Assembly (NCBI GenBank): GCA_949987565.1
Contig: OX465102.1
Coordinates: 10,992,614 to 11,056,613, forward strand
Direction: 5' to 3'
DNA from: Luidia sarsii
Lineage: Eukaryota; Echinodermata; Asteroidea; Paxillosida; Luidiidae
Length of the DNA: 64,000 bases
This document shows, piece by piece, positions 11,720 to 22,524 of this stretch; position 1 is the first letter of the stretch, and each line of letters opens with the position of its first letter. A program made the translations under genes and the position numbers. Under the pieces are notes generated by a model. It had not been told where the DNA came from and did not search any database. It worked only from the letters and a program-made list of their open reading frames with translations.

Positions 11720-12395
11720 AGTGACCTGTCAAACACGAACCAAATTCCGTTGAGGATTGTATAAAGATAGTCGGTAATTAATATATGCATTTTCCCCGCT
11801 GTCAGATAAACGCCCAACGTATGCGTATGCGACATGGACTCATCTTCCAAATAGGGGAAGCAGTATGCAGTAATTCATGTTCCTAAAACAATGATGACTT
11901 CCATGATTAACTGAGTGATTAATCACGCCCGACCAGGTCTGTTTATGTCCCTTGTTGTTTGCATTAGACATACAGCGGGTAATCGCCGCGCGTCATGGAA
12001 ACGATGGCTTCAAGTTTTTTTTTATCTATTTAATTAACTTACGGTGGTTTATCTTGCGATCCGGTTTTGGAGGGGAGCAGCGACTGGACGCCTGGGGCGT
12101 TCCGATTAAAGATTAAGCCAGTTACGCCGCTGCTGTGGGCCCGGTCTTATTACGTCCGATATAATGCTTTGGTAAAAGAAATGTCATCACCTGTCTGTAT
12201 AAGAGGGCATTAAAGAGTGGGAGACAGTGTCTGACATTGCAGGCGTAAAATCCGTGTTATATCGGGATGGTGATAGTTACACCTCCGTCATAGAAACCCA
12301 GGTGTATAGTGGCCGGGATATCGTTTAACAGAAACAAACACAGAAAATGAATCACATGACCACTTAGCAATCACTTTGAATCAACTAAAGAGCGA
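11720..12395. other. gene-free stretch
   Basis: No gene-like frame and no recognised repeat. Confidence 0.4.
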
Positions 12396-12399
12396 AATA

Positions 12400-12560
12400 G
12401 ACATGACTTGAAGTGGAGTTGAACCCGAACCTGTGGTTTGACGTAACTGTGCGTTACCACCTGAGCTATACCCGGCCCTTTGGTATAGAGAGGCCTTCCC
12501 AAATAGTCACCAATCGGGGTTTGGGCGTCAGTCACAAGCTATAACCAATGACTGATGTAG
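12400..12560 (-). mobile_element. decayed tRNA-derived SINE
   Basis: On the minus strand it shows the box A region (ATAGCTCAGGTGG), a box B relic (GGTTCAACTCC) and the upstream GGGAAGGCC(T) stretch shared with 18.1 and 63.8 kb. Substitutions have broken the tRNA fold. Confidence 0.55.
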
Positions 12561-12564
12561 GTCT

Positions 12565-13784
12565 CCAAAGCGGGTGCATGGCGAGGGATTTCGTGCCCAA
12601 TTGTGAGATTAAGTGCGTATTGGGCTTGCCGTTGCGGTAGTTTGACGGCTGGTATCAAATTGACCGAATCGCCCCTTCACTATAGAATAAGCTGACATCA
12701 TCGATTGTATACCATCTACAACGTCATTTTGGCCGAATCGTTCGTTTAACAAAACTTCATTCTCGTGCCGGGGTAGTCCCTGATATATGATTGTATCGAA
12801 TGGAAGAACAAATTGTGTCATTTTTCAATGCCGAGAGATTTATATTTTTCGATCATTTCCCGAGATATGTATCGGAAGTATAATATTACGTATCGGAGCT
12901 GTATACATGTACATGACTTGGCAAGCATACCGTACATTAGAGTGTAATATTACTTGCTAGGGATATTCATTGCTCATTTCATGACATCCGCCTCCATTAA
13001 AATAAAGAGCATTATATCTTTTACGAGGCCTCCACATGGCCCAGTCGAGCATCATATTCCCGTAATTCAAGCGAGAGCTGTGACTTTGTATCAAAGATCT
13101 TATAGCGCGCAAAGCGCGCAAAATGGATTACTCCGAGCAAAAGGTGAAGTATGCACTGGACGCCATTGTAGTAAGCAACTAAGTCTGTCGTTTGCTTTTG
13201 GTGCTCCCAAAATGAAGCGAGACAGTCACAAACAATAAAAAAGATACAACTTTGGATGCGTGAATAGAATGTGATAACTTTCGATGTGATGTGACCACGA
13301 AATGGAGAGAATGTGTGCGACTTTGCTTACTAAAATGGCGCCTAGTTCGTACTTCACCCGGACGCGTGTGATTTTTTTTTTGATTTTTTTTTTTTTGGGG
13401 GTAGACAACCGAGGCAAGGTGGTATCGTTAAGGCAGACCGGGAATAGTGATTGATTTACTGAGCAATGCCCTATACTGGTGATTCCACAAAATCCTTGTA
13501 TTTCGTGTAAAATTCCATTGCCTTTGATAGTTCTGTCCCCCCCCCCCAAAAAAAAAAATATAGTTGGGCAAACAAAAACAAATATTTGATCAAGGTTTAT
13601 CAGGAAAGTTTAACGTGTGTGATGTGTTTCGATCACCAAAATTCAATTGTTTGGCTGTTATTGACTAATGATAATTGACCAATATTTTGTATTTATATTG
13701 ATCGAAATGCGAGTCATTAATGTTAATGCCCCCACAACTTCGGTTGGATCGGTAACACTCAAATACACCCATATTATTTGACTA
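12565..13784. other. gene-free stretch
   Basis: It contains a T-rich run (13371-13396) and a C-run/A-run pair (13539-13558). No gene was recognised. Confidence 0.45.
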
Positions 13785-13787
13785 TAA

Positions 13788-13951
13788 AAGGGTCTCTGCA
13801 ATAATTCAGTCAGGCTCATTTTCTGCTGAAATTCTCATTAGCATGCAAACAATGAAAGCTTGCAAATACACCGCTCCCCCAGAACGAGTGTGAAAAACAC
13901 AGTTCCGTTGCATGGATTTAAGTGATAGAAATGCATATTGCAGAGACCCTT
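13788..13951. mobile_element. 164-bp MITE with TAA duplication (family D)
   Basis: There is a perfect 16-bp terminal inverted repeat, AAGGGTCTCTGCAATA. TAA lies immediately outside both ends (13785-13787 and 13952-13954). A 3-bp TWA-type duplication is typical of PIF/Harbinger-derived MITEs. No coding capacity. Confidence 0.75.
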
Positions 13952-14334
13952 TAAATAATGAAGCTCGTTTAGTGAAAGGACCTTCTATGGTGGGCAGGTG
14001 GGAGGTTTGCGATGTCACCACGTGACCGAGTATGGCCCCTTTGAGGGTGGGTACACCTTGTGCAATTACTTACTCATCAATGTATAAGACATGAGGTGAA
14101 ATTATTGTAGTGCAAAAAAATCTCTCGTTTTCGAGGAAAGAGCACATTTTGTTGAATTTCCAACAAGTGATCCGTTGTAACAAAGAGTTCCTTTTTACAA
14201 AGAACCGCCTTATAATGTATAAAAAATGGTTTGCCAAGGTTGACGGATTGAGCATATATTTATGCATACGTCGAGTTTGGCAAAATATGAAAGCGATTCT
14301 TTGACCTTCGCAAATGGTGTACCGAAGCCTTAAA

Positions 14335-14546
14335 AGAGGGCCTGACGTTTCGATCCAAGCGAGACCTTTTCCAGAGGCAGAGTAGGGGGTAGGTCACATG
14401 GATAAGGTACCAGATATAAAGATCAAAGGGAAAGAGTCAAGGAGAGAAGTGGGAAGTGAACAAAAAACAACAACAACGATTTTTAGGCAAACATGCAAGA
14501 TGTTAATAATTCCCATCTTGGACATTGAGGCCTCGTGCCATTATTT
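14335..14546 (-). mobile_element. 3'-terminal fragment of a Penelope-like element
   Basis: On the minus strand, the last codons of a GIY-YIG ORF are recognisable (RGLNVQDGNY then stop). These correspond to HGLNIQEGND-stop of the copy at 55747-56427. They are followed by a GATCTTT/CCCTTTGATC purine-rich 3' UTR and the GATCGAAACGTCAGGCCC end motif. Everything upstream of about ten codons is missing, so this is a strongly 5'-truncated insertion. Confidence 0.7.
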
Positions 14547-14559
14547 CTGTTATAACTAA

Positions 14560-15215
14560 ACCATGAAATTACGACGACGGTAGGCTATATGAGCTGATTG
14601 GTTTCAGCGCTTGCCTATTGCTTTACGTTAGTCAACATCTGCCTCGACAATCTTAGATGTGTATATCCCATGTACTGTACATGCATGATCTTAATAAACA
14701 GTCTGGACATCAGAGATTTGACTTGTTCACTTTTGTGAGCCCCCCCCCCCAGAAGAACAGAGTCAAATAGCACGTCCAACAACGACATCATTAACCATCT
14801 GGAAGTAATGAGAGAGCCAAGCGCCATGTTCACCGACGCGGCATGAGATTCGCTGACGGGTGGCGGTTTTTACTTAGCGACTAGAGGGCCCGTCCGTGTC
14901 CATTCTCTTCCGCGGGAATCACGCACGCTTGGCCGGACGCGGGCGGGCGCCTCCTACACTGTATATCTCCCCGAGTTGACCCGTGCGTGGCTCCTCGTCC
15001 ATCGGCACGCTGTCTCCCGTCATATAATATGAATCTTTTTCCACATTAGGGATTTAACCAATGACCCGCCTGATGGGGATAGCGATCATACAGTATGCAA
15101 GAGGTCCATGCATTTTTAACCAAACCCCATAACCTTGACGCGGGTGCAATAGTACTGTGCTCAGCACTGCTCGTTACGGGTCGTCTTTAACTTACAACTG
15201 ACACAAAATAAGAGT
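14560..15215. other. gene-free stretch
   Basis: There is a locally GC-rich patch at about 14880-14990. No gene was established. Confidence 0.4.
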
Positions 15216-15220
15216 AACAT

Positions 15221-15270
15221 TCTGCTTTTGAGAATGGTCCTGCTATAGGATCGAAACGTCATCAGACCCT
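15221..15270 (+). repeat. PLE end motif, single plus-strand arm
   Basis: CTTTTGAGAATGGTCCT, loop GCTAT, AGGATC, GAAACGTC. The stem II complementarity is intact. The flanking tail is diverged. Confidence 0.65.
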
Positions 15271-15279
15271 CGGAATGTT

Positions 15280-15850
15280 TGACAAACACAGAAATAAGTG
15301 TGAGCTGACTGCAAAGGGATTAGGTAAAATGAAGCAGCATCGAGTGCAGCAACAACTGTAATCATGGCAGTCGCTACAATCTCGACATCTACGACATAAA
15401 CAAGAGCAGAACAAAAATAAATTGTAATAGACAGCAACCATGTTACCTTTATCAATCCAATGAACCAACCCTTCCGAAAGGTTTGCATCTTGATTGCACT
15501 TAGCACTATTTCTGTACATTATTATAACACTGCATATGGGCACCAGCTAAAATGCAGCATTTTACATTCCTGCCAACCCTTTTTAAACAACTCAACACAT
15601 AATTTATGCCGAATAGAATCCAGCTTGCCTGTTCTCGTTTCTCTTGGCCTGAAGACTGATATTTTGACCGGTTTACCCATTTAGACCTTCGGGGTGCGAG
15701 TCCCGGGGTGGCGCAACCATCGGCGCATTCAATTTCAAAGCCGTCCCTTTACTCAGCCCCGTTTTCACCTCAGAGTGTCTTACCGGATACCTTTCGGGTC
15801 TGTTGAAAATTTCAATTGGTAACATGGGACTCCTCTGACCTCAGAGACAT
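15280..15850. other. gene-free stretch
   Basis: No gene-like frame or recognised repeat. Confidence 0.4.
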
Positions 15851-15854
15851 AATT

Positions 15855-16023
15855 GGAGAAGAGAGAGAGAGAGGTGTAGACAGAGAAAGCGATAGAGGGG
15901 GAGAGAGAGATAGAGAGAGAGGAAGGGGGAGAGAGTGGAAATAAGAGAGAGAGAGAGAGAGAGAAGGAGAGAGGGGGGTGTAGGGAGAGAGAGAGATAGA
16001 GAGAGAAAGGAAGAGAGAGAGAG

Positions 16024-16062
<39 letters not shown>

Positions 16063-16619
16063 GAGAGAGAGAGTGGAAGAGAGAGAGATAGAGAGAGGAA
16101 GAGAGAGAGAGAGAGGAAAAGAGAAGGAGAGAGGGGGGGGGTGCAGGGAGAGAGAGAGGGGAGAGAGGGATAGAGGGGGAGAGAGATATATATATAGAGG
16201 GGGAGAGAGGGAGAAAGAAGTATAGATAGAGAGAGGGTGTAGGGAGAGAGAAAGAGAGAGGGAGAGAGGGATAGAGGGGAGAGAGATATATATAGAGGGG
16301 GAGAGAGGGAGAAAGAAGTATAGATAGAGAGAGGGTGTAGGGAGAGAGAAAGAGAGAGGGAGAGAGGGATAGAGGGGAGAGAGATATATAGAGAGGGGGA
16401 AAATGTATACAGGGGAGGGAGAGATAGAGAGAGAGAGAGGGAGAGAGAGGGAGAGAGAAGGGGAGAGAGGGAGAGAGAAGGAAAGAGAAGGAAAGAGAGG
16501 AGAGAGGGGAGAGAGAGACGAGAGGAGAGAGAGAGGTGTGATGCAAAATGAAACAGGTGGATACAGGATACAGAGAGGTAGAGAGGTGGATAGATAGAGG
16601 TGGAGAGAGAGCAGGGAGA
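15855..16619. repeat. GA-rich polypurine tract
   Basis: About 765 bp of nearly pure purine on the + strand with GAGAGA runs. An internal duplication of about 98 bp is visible (16217-16314 repeated from 16315). Long frames on either strand (Ser/Leu-rich or Arg/Glu-rich) are by-products of the repeat. Confidence 0.9.
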
Positions 16620-16624
16620 GGCGG

Positions 16625-17590
16625 TGAACTGCAACGTTATTGATGAGGACGAATCAAGAACATAATGCGCACGGAAATTACAGGGGCAGCTCTTCGTGCA
16701 GAACGCATGCGGGCTCCCTCTCATTCTCCAACTCTGACCTCGTCATCTGAGATGGTGCCGAGCAAATTTAAGGGAAAGGTGTCTCACGATAGCGCAGTCG
16801 TCAGCTGACCAATCGATCGCGTCCTCGCTGCCTGATATCACCGGCCTGTACTTTTGCGGCTGGATTCGGTCATTCTGCTCCAGCTCTGTGCGTCTCCTTC
16901 TCTGCTCAAAATAGCCGACACGAAGGCTATAGGTGAGCATCCCCCCCACCCCCTCCACCACCACCACACCCGCCGCCAAAAGAAAATGGCTGGCTAACGC
17001 CAGGCAGATACTAACATGCCATCGGACCTCGAGGGACATTGGTGGAGAAATGCTCTTTATTGAGGATGATAAGGGTTTCCTCCCGACGGGCCCGTGCACT
17101 GAAGTCTCTGGTGTCTGTTTTGTGTAGGTCCGAGTTGCATCCTCCCGCACACCGGCTCGTTCGATGAAATCTCCCCCGGGACGACTGTGGCCATGCCACT
17201 TGTAAGTTATCGTTTACGGCATCGAGAACTTCAGTTCAGCCTTCGCGCGTTCATAGAACAACATACAACTATACATACACACCCAACAATAACAACAGCA
17301 AGGAATACTGCAGCTACAACCGTGGGGGCGTTTCCTAGGGCAAGCTTGTTCGGCTTGCCTTTCACCAAAATGGCTGCTGCGTGCACCACGTCACGTCGCG
17401 TGGGATTTCTGCTCGAGACGAGAACTCGTGGCCCCGGGCGTTTTGGAGCGAATGCGTCGCTAACTCCGCCGTGTCTGGCCGTTTTTGTGGCAACGACCCG
17501 GCGGCACTTCGAGGGGAGCTCAGGGTCCTTCGTCGCGAATAATAAAAAAAAAACTGGATTACAATAATTTGGGTACTAACAGTTAGCCAC
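16625..17590. other. intergenic, possible promoter-like patch
   Basis: Around 17365-17405 a CCAAAATGGCTGCTGCG motif (YY1-like, containing an ATG) is followed by a CACGTCACG CRE-like site. A frame from this ATG runs to 17567 but has no recognised domain. No gene is called. Confidence 0.3.
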
Positions 17591-17594
17591 CTCT

Positions 17595-17919
17595 TTTAAA
17601 GATACAGTGACAACTCTCTTAGAGCGTAAGATTTGAAAAACAGAAATGGTCACAGATTTACATGAAACTTATACAGTTTAAAGATGGTTATGGTCAAAAA
17701 CTCGTACTGAAATGTTCTGCCTAAAATTCTCCATTTTTAAAGAAAAGAGTGAAGCAAAAATCGTTTACGTCTCACCCCTAGAGCTAAACAGTTTTTTTTA
17801 GGAACAATACGTTGAATACTGCATGTTCGCGAAACAAATGCAGCAGTTGCCACTATTTTCACAGGTGTGCTATTTTATGCATATGTTGGATCAGACAACG
17901 TATGGATGCTATTCTTTGC
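17595..17919 (+). mobile_element. 367-bp TTAA MITE family, diverged copy 2 (3'-truncated)
   Basis: It starts TTAAAG and is diverged in the terminal region. It then follows the family consensus through the ACAGTTTAAAGATGGTTATGG, TTTACGTCTCACCCCTAG and TATGTTGGATCAGACAACG blocks. It stops abruptly within the last 40 bp. Confidence 0.75.
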
Positions 17920-18084
17920 ACATGGCATAAGCCACCTCCGAAGAAAACATCCCCAATTGGTGTTGAACAAACACCTAGAACATATTGTAAGACATACGGT
18001 AACAGTTTACAAATGCAATCAGCAACGTTGCAACAACGTATGAACTGGAGACTATAATACAATAACAAATACGAATTTTTGAAA

Positions 18085-18275
18085 GCGGGGGTGTGATCCC
18101 TGGAGATATAATTATGGCAGTTAATGGTTGAATTGCTTCTGACTGGCACCCCCACCCCGGCAAAGACTAGTTGACTATTTGGGAGGCCACCATCTAAGGG
18201 CTGGATAGCTCAGATGGAAGAGCACTGGTACGTTAGTCCAGAGGTCTCGGGTTCAAGTCGTGGTGCAGTCAAAGT
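18085..18275 (+). mobile_element. tRNA-derived SINE, best copy
   Basis: A tRNA-related part (18198-18271) has box A (TGGATAGCTCAGATGG), the D arm GCTC/GAGC, a partly paired anticodon arm with GTT in the loop, and box B (GGGTTCAAGTCG). The T and acceptor stems do not pair well, so this is not a functional tRNA. A shared non-tRNA leader precedes it (GATCCCTGGAGATAT, then CTGACTGGCACCCCCACC, GGCAAAGACTAGTTGACTAT). Other copies: 12400, 35228, 60045, 63757. Confidence 0.75.
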
Positions 18276-18279
18276 TTTC

Positions 18280-20375
18280 TTTGCCAATTTTTCAAACTTT
18301 GCAACTAATTTTGTTTAAACACTAAAGAAAGCACAACATGCTTAAAAAATATTTATATGGATTGCGATTAACCCTAACCGACATACAGGGCTTACCGTAC
18401 ATCTTGGAGTGGGGAACTCTATAACAGTAAAAATGAAGACGATGAACAACACTCAAAGGGTTTGCTTATAACGGCAATCCGCACCCACCATGGCACATCC
18501 CGGCTTCCGTAGTTTCAAGTTTAGACGTTCCCAGCCGTCCGTGCAGGTGGTGGAATCTTCTTGATCACTAACGTAATAATCACTCATGACTACAACATGA
18601 ATACGCCCACGGCATGAATATTTAACGATAACAATACGAAACATTGCTTATCTCCGTGCGAATTCGACACAGCTTCGCATCACCTATGACTATGGACATC
18701 GTTAGCAAAAACACGTGACAACGACGAACAGAGAAGTTAAACAAGGCAGGTTGTGTTCACCCGGCAACGCCATTCCTCCGCAAACTCTATTCTCCTTGTC
18801 ACTTATTTTGATTGGGCAATTGTCATTACATCATGTTTATGCATATTCATGTATGCTATAATATACTCTTTCGTTGGCCAATTACAGTAAAGAGTATTCA
18901 CGAATATGCATCATATTAGCAGGAACGACCTCCAGGTTGAATGCCGTTACCGGGTGAATATACACTTGCTAAAAAATATAAATCATTTAATTTACCATAT
19001 CACCAGTCCTCCGGCACGAAATTCATCAGAGAAATACTGAGGACATTTATACAATATTACTCACGGCGAAACTGTTACGATGAGCACGTCCAAGACGCGA
19101 CGGCGAAAACGACAGCTTGACAGACCAACGTGACATACAACCTTAACAACAGCACGTCCCTTTTCACCTAAAAATCACACATTTAGAAGCAATCAGGGCC
19201 AAAAAACGATCCCTAAATTCAGTATTTTGGGATGAACATAAACACGTTCCAAATCTACGGAAGCCTATAGCTGACAATCAGATTATGCCGTACGCCTCTT
19301 AGTCTTACACCTCAAATGTGACCTAACCGGACTGCGCATGCCTGAAATGTGACCCACCCGGTGGCACCCTCTGGAAGCCACTGCACCATATTCCTCCATG
19401 ACTGCACGCACTTGGTTTGTGCGTGCAATGTATACGGTTCGCGCACAGTCATGTGCAGATAAACAGCTGGTTGTGGGGACGCTTGTCTGCGCGCACTGAA
19501 ATGAGAGGTGAAGCTTATCGATTTTCTCTTTTCGATGGAATCAGGGATTTTTTTCTATTCGGGTATTCGAAAAGAGGAAATTGGAAAGTTCCATCCCACA
19601 ATTAAGCGCGCTTAGATAAGCATCCGTTGTCACCAAATCCAAAATTTGCTGAAGCATTAAAAACCTTCCTGACTAGAATCAGCTTCAGCCAAAGTTCCCC
19701 TTGTATTTCATGCTAAGCAACCATTGTCGAAATACAAGTCAAGTACAGCTAGGAAGCATCAAGAGAGATTATGTTTGGCAATCTCGTTCTACCAAGGGAA
19801 GGAATTCCTTGCTTAAAACGATGTTCAGGCTGAAGCTGGTAGCTGTATGATTTTGGGTCCCTGCAGCCGATTTCACGAAACTTCAAATGTTGCGTACCCA
19901 TCAATTTTGTTGCGCACCTTACGTAACATTTTGCTGCCTTTTCTAAATATTTCTGAAAAGAGTCATTGTGGTGCAATACTTACGCAGCATTTGTTCATTG
20001 CGCAACTTACGAAACCTTTCTTGAAGTCGGCTGCATTCATCTCCACGTGCTTGTGCGCATACTGTGCGTATTTCACGTGCAAACAAAGCGTGTGGCAAAC
20101 TTTTGGATGATTTTTCCTAATGGGAATGTAGCCTTTCGTTTATTGCCGTTATATCAAAATGAATAGAAATACGACGGGTTCGTGTAGTAAGAGATGGGTT
20201 CTGAGAGAAGTTTACCCGTACGGTCAAGACGGGGCTAGGGATAGGGCATCATCAAGAGCTTTACTTACAATGCTCTTTCTAACGAAACACTGTTAAAATC
20301 CTTGCCCAACTACTGCAAAACAAATTTGTCCACCTCTTTACCTATAAACATTATGAAATGCGGTGTGTTCTTGAT
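18280..20375. other. gene-free stretch
   Basis: No gene-like frame. The TTGCGCA(C/A)CTTACG motif occurs twice (near 19910 and 19998), suggesting a small local duplication. Otherwise nothing recognised. Confidence 0.4.
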
Positions 20376-20388
20376 AGAAGAATAAGAA

Positions 20389-20577
20389 TCTTAATATTTA
20401 GTGGGCCTGACGTTTCGATCCTAGCAGGACCTTTCTCAAAGGCAGAGTGGCACTCTGCCTTTGAGAAAGGTCCTGCTAGGATCGAAACGTCAGGCCCACT
20501 AAATTTTAAGATTTACATTTTGGTAATTTTAGTCAGTAAGCAGTTTTGTTTTGTAAACATTTTTGTATATCACCTTA
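20389..20577. mobile_element. palindromic PLE-end element 1 with 13-bp duplication
   Basis: Two PLE 3' ends are joined head to head. The inverted arms are about 50 bp and nearly perfect, around a 1-bp spacer at 20450 (GGCAGAGTG / CACTCTGCC). Both arms carry GGTCCT-GCT-AGGATC-GAAAC-GTC. The right arm continues into the AGTCAGTAAGCAGTTT and TTTTTGTATATCACC tail found at the end of the coding PLE. The unit is flanked by AGAAGAATAAGAA on both sides (20376-20388 and 20578-20590), a 13-bp target-site duplication. Confidence 0.88.
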
Positions 20578-20600
20578 AGAAGAATAAGAAGTTAATTAAT

Positions 20601-20725
20601 AAACTGTTGCAAACTGCTTACTGACTACAATCACATGAAATACGTAATTCTCAAACGTAAGAGGGCCTTACGTTTCTCAAAGGTCCTGTTAGTATTGAAA
20701 CGTCAGGCCCTCTAACTTTTGAGAT
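20601..20725. mobile_element. palindromic PLE-end element 2 (diverged)
   Basis: A minus-oriented tail (TTGCAAACTGCTTACTGACT) leads into AGAGGGCCTTACGTTTC. Then the plus arm follows (GGTCCTGTTAGTATTGAAACGTC, then AGGCCCTCTAA). The left arm has lost its stem II segment. No clear flanking duplication was seen. Confidence 0.7.
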
Positions 20726-20974
20726 AGAAGTGAGAAAAAAAATCTTCTCAAAACGTTATTGATCCGACTTTTCCCCAAACATCACCATGAAAATCAGAAT
20801 AATAGGCTAAACAAATAATATAGATATAATGATGTTTGCGTCGAGTAGAATGCACTTCAATGAGTTTTTTTTTCCTGCTTGACGTAATAAGCGCTGAATG
20901 CCCAGTGCTTTGCCCCGATACCTGATGAAAAGCATTCAGGTAGTTCGGGCGGGATTCGAACCCGAATATACAAA

Positions 20975-21126
20975 AAAGTGGTAAGCTGTTTACTGAGTGA
21001 AATGATAAAAATGCCAATTAACAAAAATTATAATGATTAGGAAGGCATGACGTTTCGATCCTGGCAGGACCTTTCTCTGCCTCTGAGAAAGGTCCTGCCA
21101 GGATCGAAACGTCAGACCTTCCTAAT
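20975..21126. mobile_element. palindromic PLE-end element 3
   Basis: Inverted arms at 21036-21077 and 21085-21126 (42 bp, about two mismatches) are separated by 7 bp. A decayed minus-oriented tail (AAGCTGTTTACTGAGT) lies to the left. The plus arm reads CTGAGAAA-GGTCCT-GCC-AGGATC-GAAAC-GTC, the closest match in the window to a hammerhead core. Confidence 0.8.
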
Positions 21127-21139
21127 TTCTGTCAATGGA

Positions 21140-21560
21140 AATCAAATAGTAAAACAAAACCAGGGGAATACATCTGGAAACGAGGGTATTCCAACTCTAT
21201 TGGTAACAGTGACGGCTTCGGTCCATTCCTGCGGTTTTGGGTTGCAGACGCTTTTCTGCGCGAAGTGTGAGGCACCTCGAACGGCGCCGCTTGCTGGGGG
21301 CGACTTCTTAGCGCCATTGGGAAGAGGGTGCTGGGAAAACTCTGTCCTATATACCTTCATGGCCTAGACTGAAGGGTGACAGAAAATACGATGCCTGGTG
21401 CTCGAGTGTACGTGATCCAACGTGCCCTTACTGCCGGATCATCCCCGGTGAGGGCGGTCGGTCGGCATACTTGGCACCTCCTTCAACGTCCACGCCTCCT
21501 CACATCGGAGTTTGTCTCCTGAATGGATGCTAGACAACGTGACTCAGGCACCAAATAGCC
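21140..21560. other. gene-free stretch
   Basis: No gene-like frame and no recognised repeat. Confidence 0.4.
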
Positions 21561-21561
21561 C

Positions 21562-22225
21562 CCCTTTCTTTTTCATCTCTCTCTCCTCTAACTCTCTCTT
21601 TCTCCTCTCACTCTTTCTCCCTTGTCTCTCCCCCTCCCTCTCCTGTCTCACTCCCTGTCTCTTTCCCTCTTTTCCCTCTTTTATTTTTTAAATGTTCCCT
21701 CTTTTCCCCTTTTCCCTCTTTCTCCTCTCTCTCTCTCTTTCAATCTCCCTCTCTCTTTCTCCTTCTCTCACTTGTCTCTCTCTCTCCTGTCTCTCCTCCT
21801 CTTTTTCCTCCTTTTCTCTTTTTTCTCTTTTCCCCCTTTTCCCCTCTATCTCCTCTCTCGCCTCTCTCTCCCTCTCTCTTCCCACTCTCTTGCTTGTCTC
21901 TCTCCTCTCTCTTTCTCCCTCTCTCTCCTCTCTCTCCTCTTTCCCCTCTCTCCCCCTCTTCCCCTCTCTCCTGTCTCTCTCACTCATTCCATCCCCTCTC
22001 TTCCCCCTCTCTCACCCCTCTCTCTCCCTGTCTCTCTCCCTGTCTCTCCCCAGTCTCCCCCTCACTCCCCCTCACTCACCCTCTCTCTCTCGCCCTCTCT
22101 CTCACTCTTTCTTTCCCCTCCCTGTCTCTCTCCTTGTCTATCTCCCTTTCTCTCCTGTCTCTCTCCGTGTCTCTCCTTCTCTCTTTCCTCTCTCTCTCCT
22201 CTATCTCCCTCTCCACCTCTCTATA
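21562..22225. repeat. CT-rich polypyrimidine tract
   Basis: About 660 bp of CTCTCT, TCCCTC and TTTTCCC runs on the + strand. Long Ser/Leu/Pro frames across it are artefacts. Confidence 0.9.
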
Positions 22226-22279
22226 GCGAATGTCCTGGTTGGTTTTTCAAAGCAAGTGGTCCACTTCACCGCCTGTCCG

Positions 22280-22320
22280 GTTTGAGAACGATCCCTACCA
22301 TAGGATCGAAACATCCTGCA
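22280..22320 (+). repeat. PLE end motif, single plus-strand arm (diverged)
   Basis: TTTGAGAAC, then GATCC paired with GGATC across an 8-nt loop, then GAAACATC. Stem II pairs fully with A-U where other copies have G-U, so pairing is kept while sequence changes. Confidence 0.55.
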
Positions 22321-22524
22321 CTTTACATTATTGAGACTAGCATTGTCGTCATATTATCAGCGGTGGAAAGCACGCTGATGTACTGTAATCGTCAAAGATA
22401 TCTTCCTAATTCATTTATCGATATCAGCTAATTTGGACAGGATCTATCCTGACCGGAGTCTTATTTGTAGTGACTAGCATTATTATGGTCAGTTGTCAAC
22501 TAGTAGTAACTATAGTTACAAGTG

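Noticed and set aside
18198..18271. tRNA-Asn-like sequence
   Set aside because: Boxes A and B and the D arm are present, but the T stem and acceptor stem do not pair and position 33 is C, not T. It is part of a dispersed SINE.
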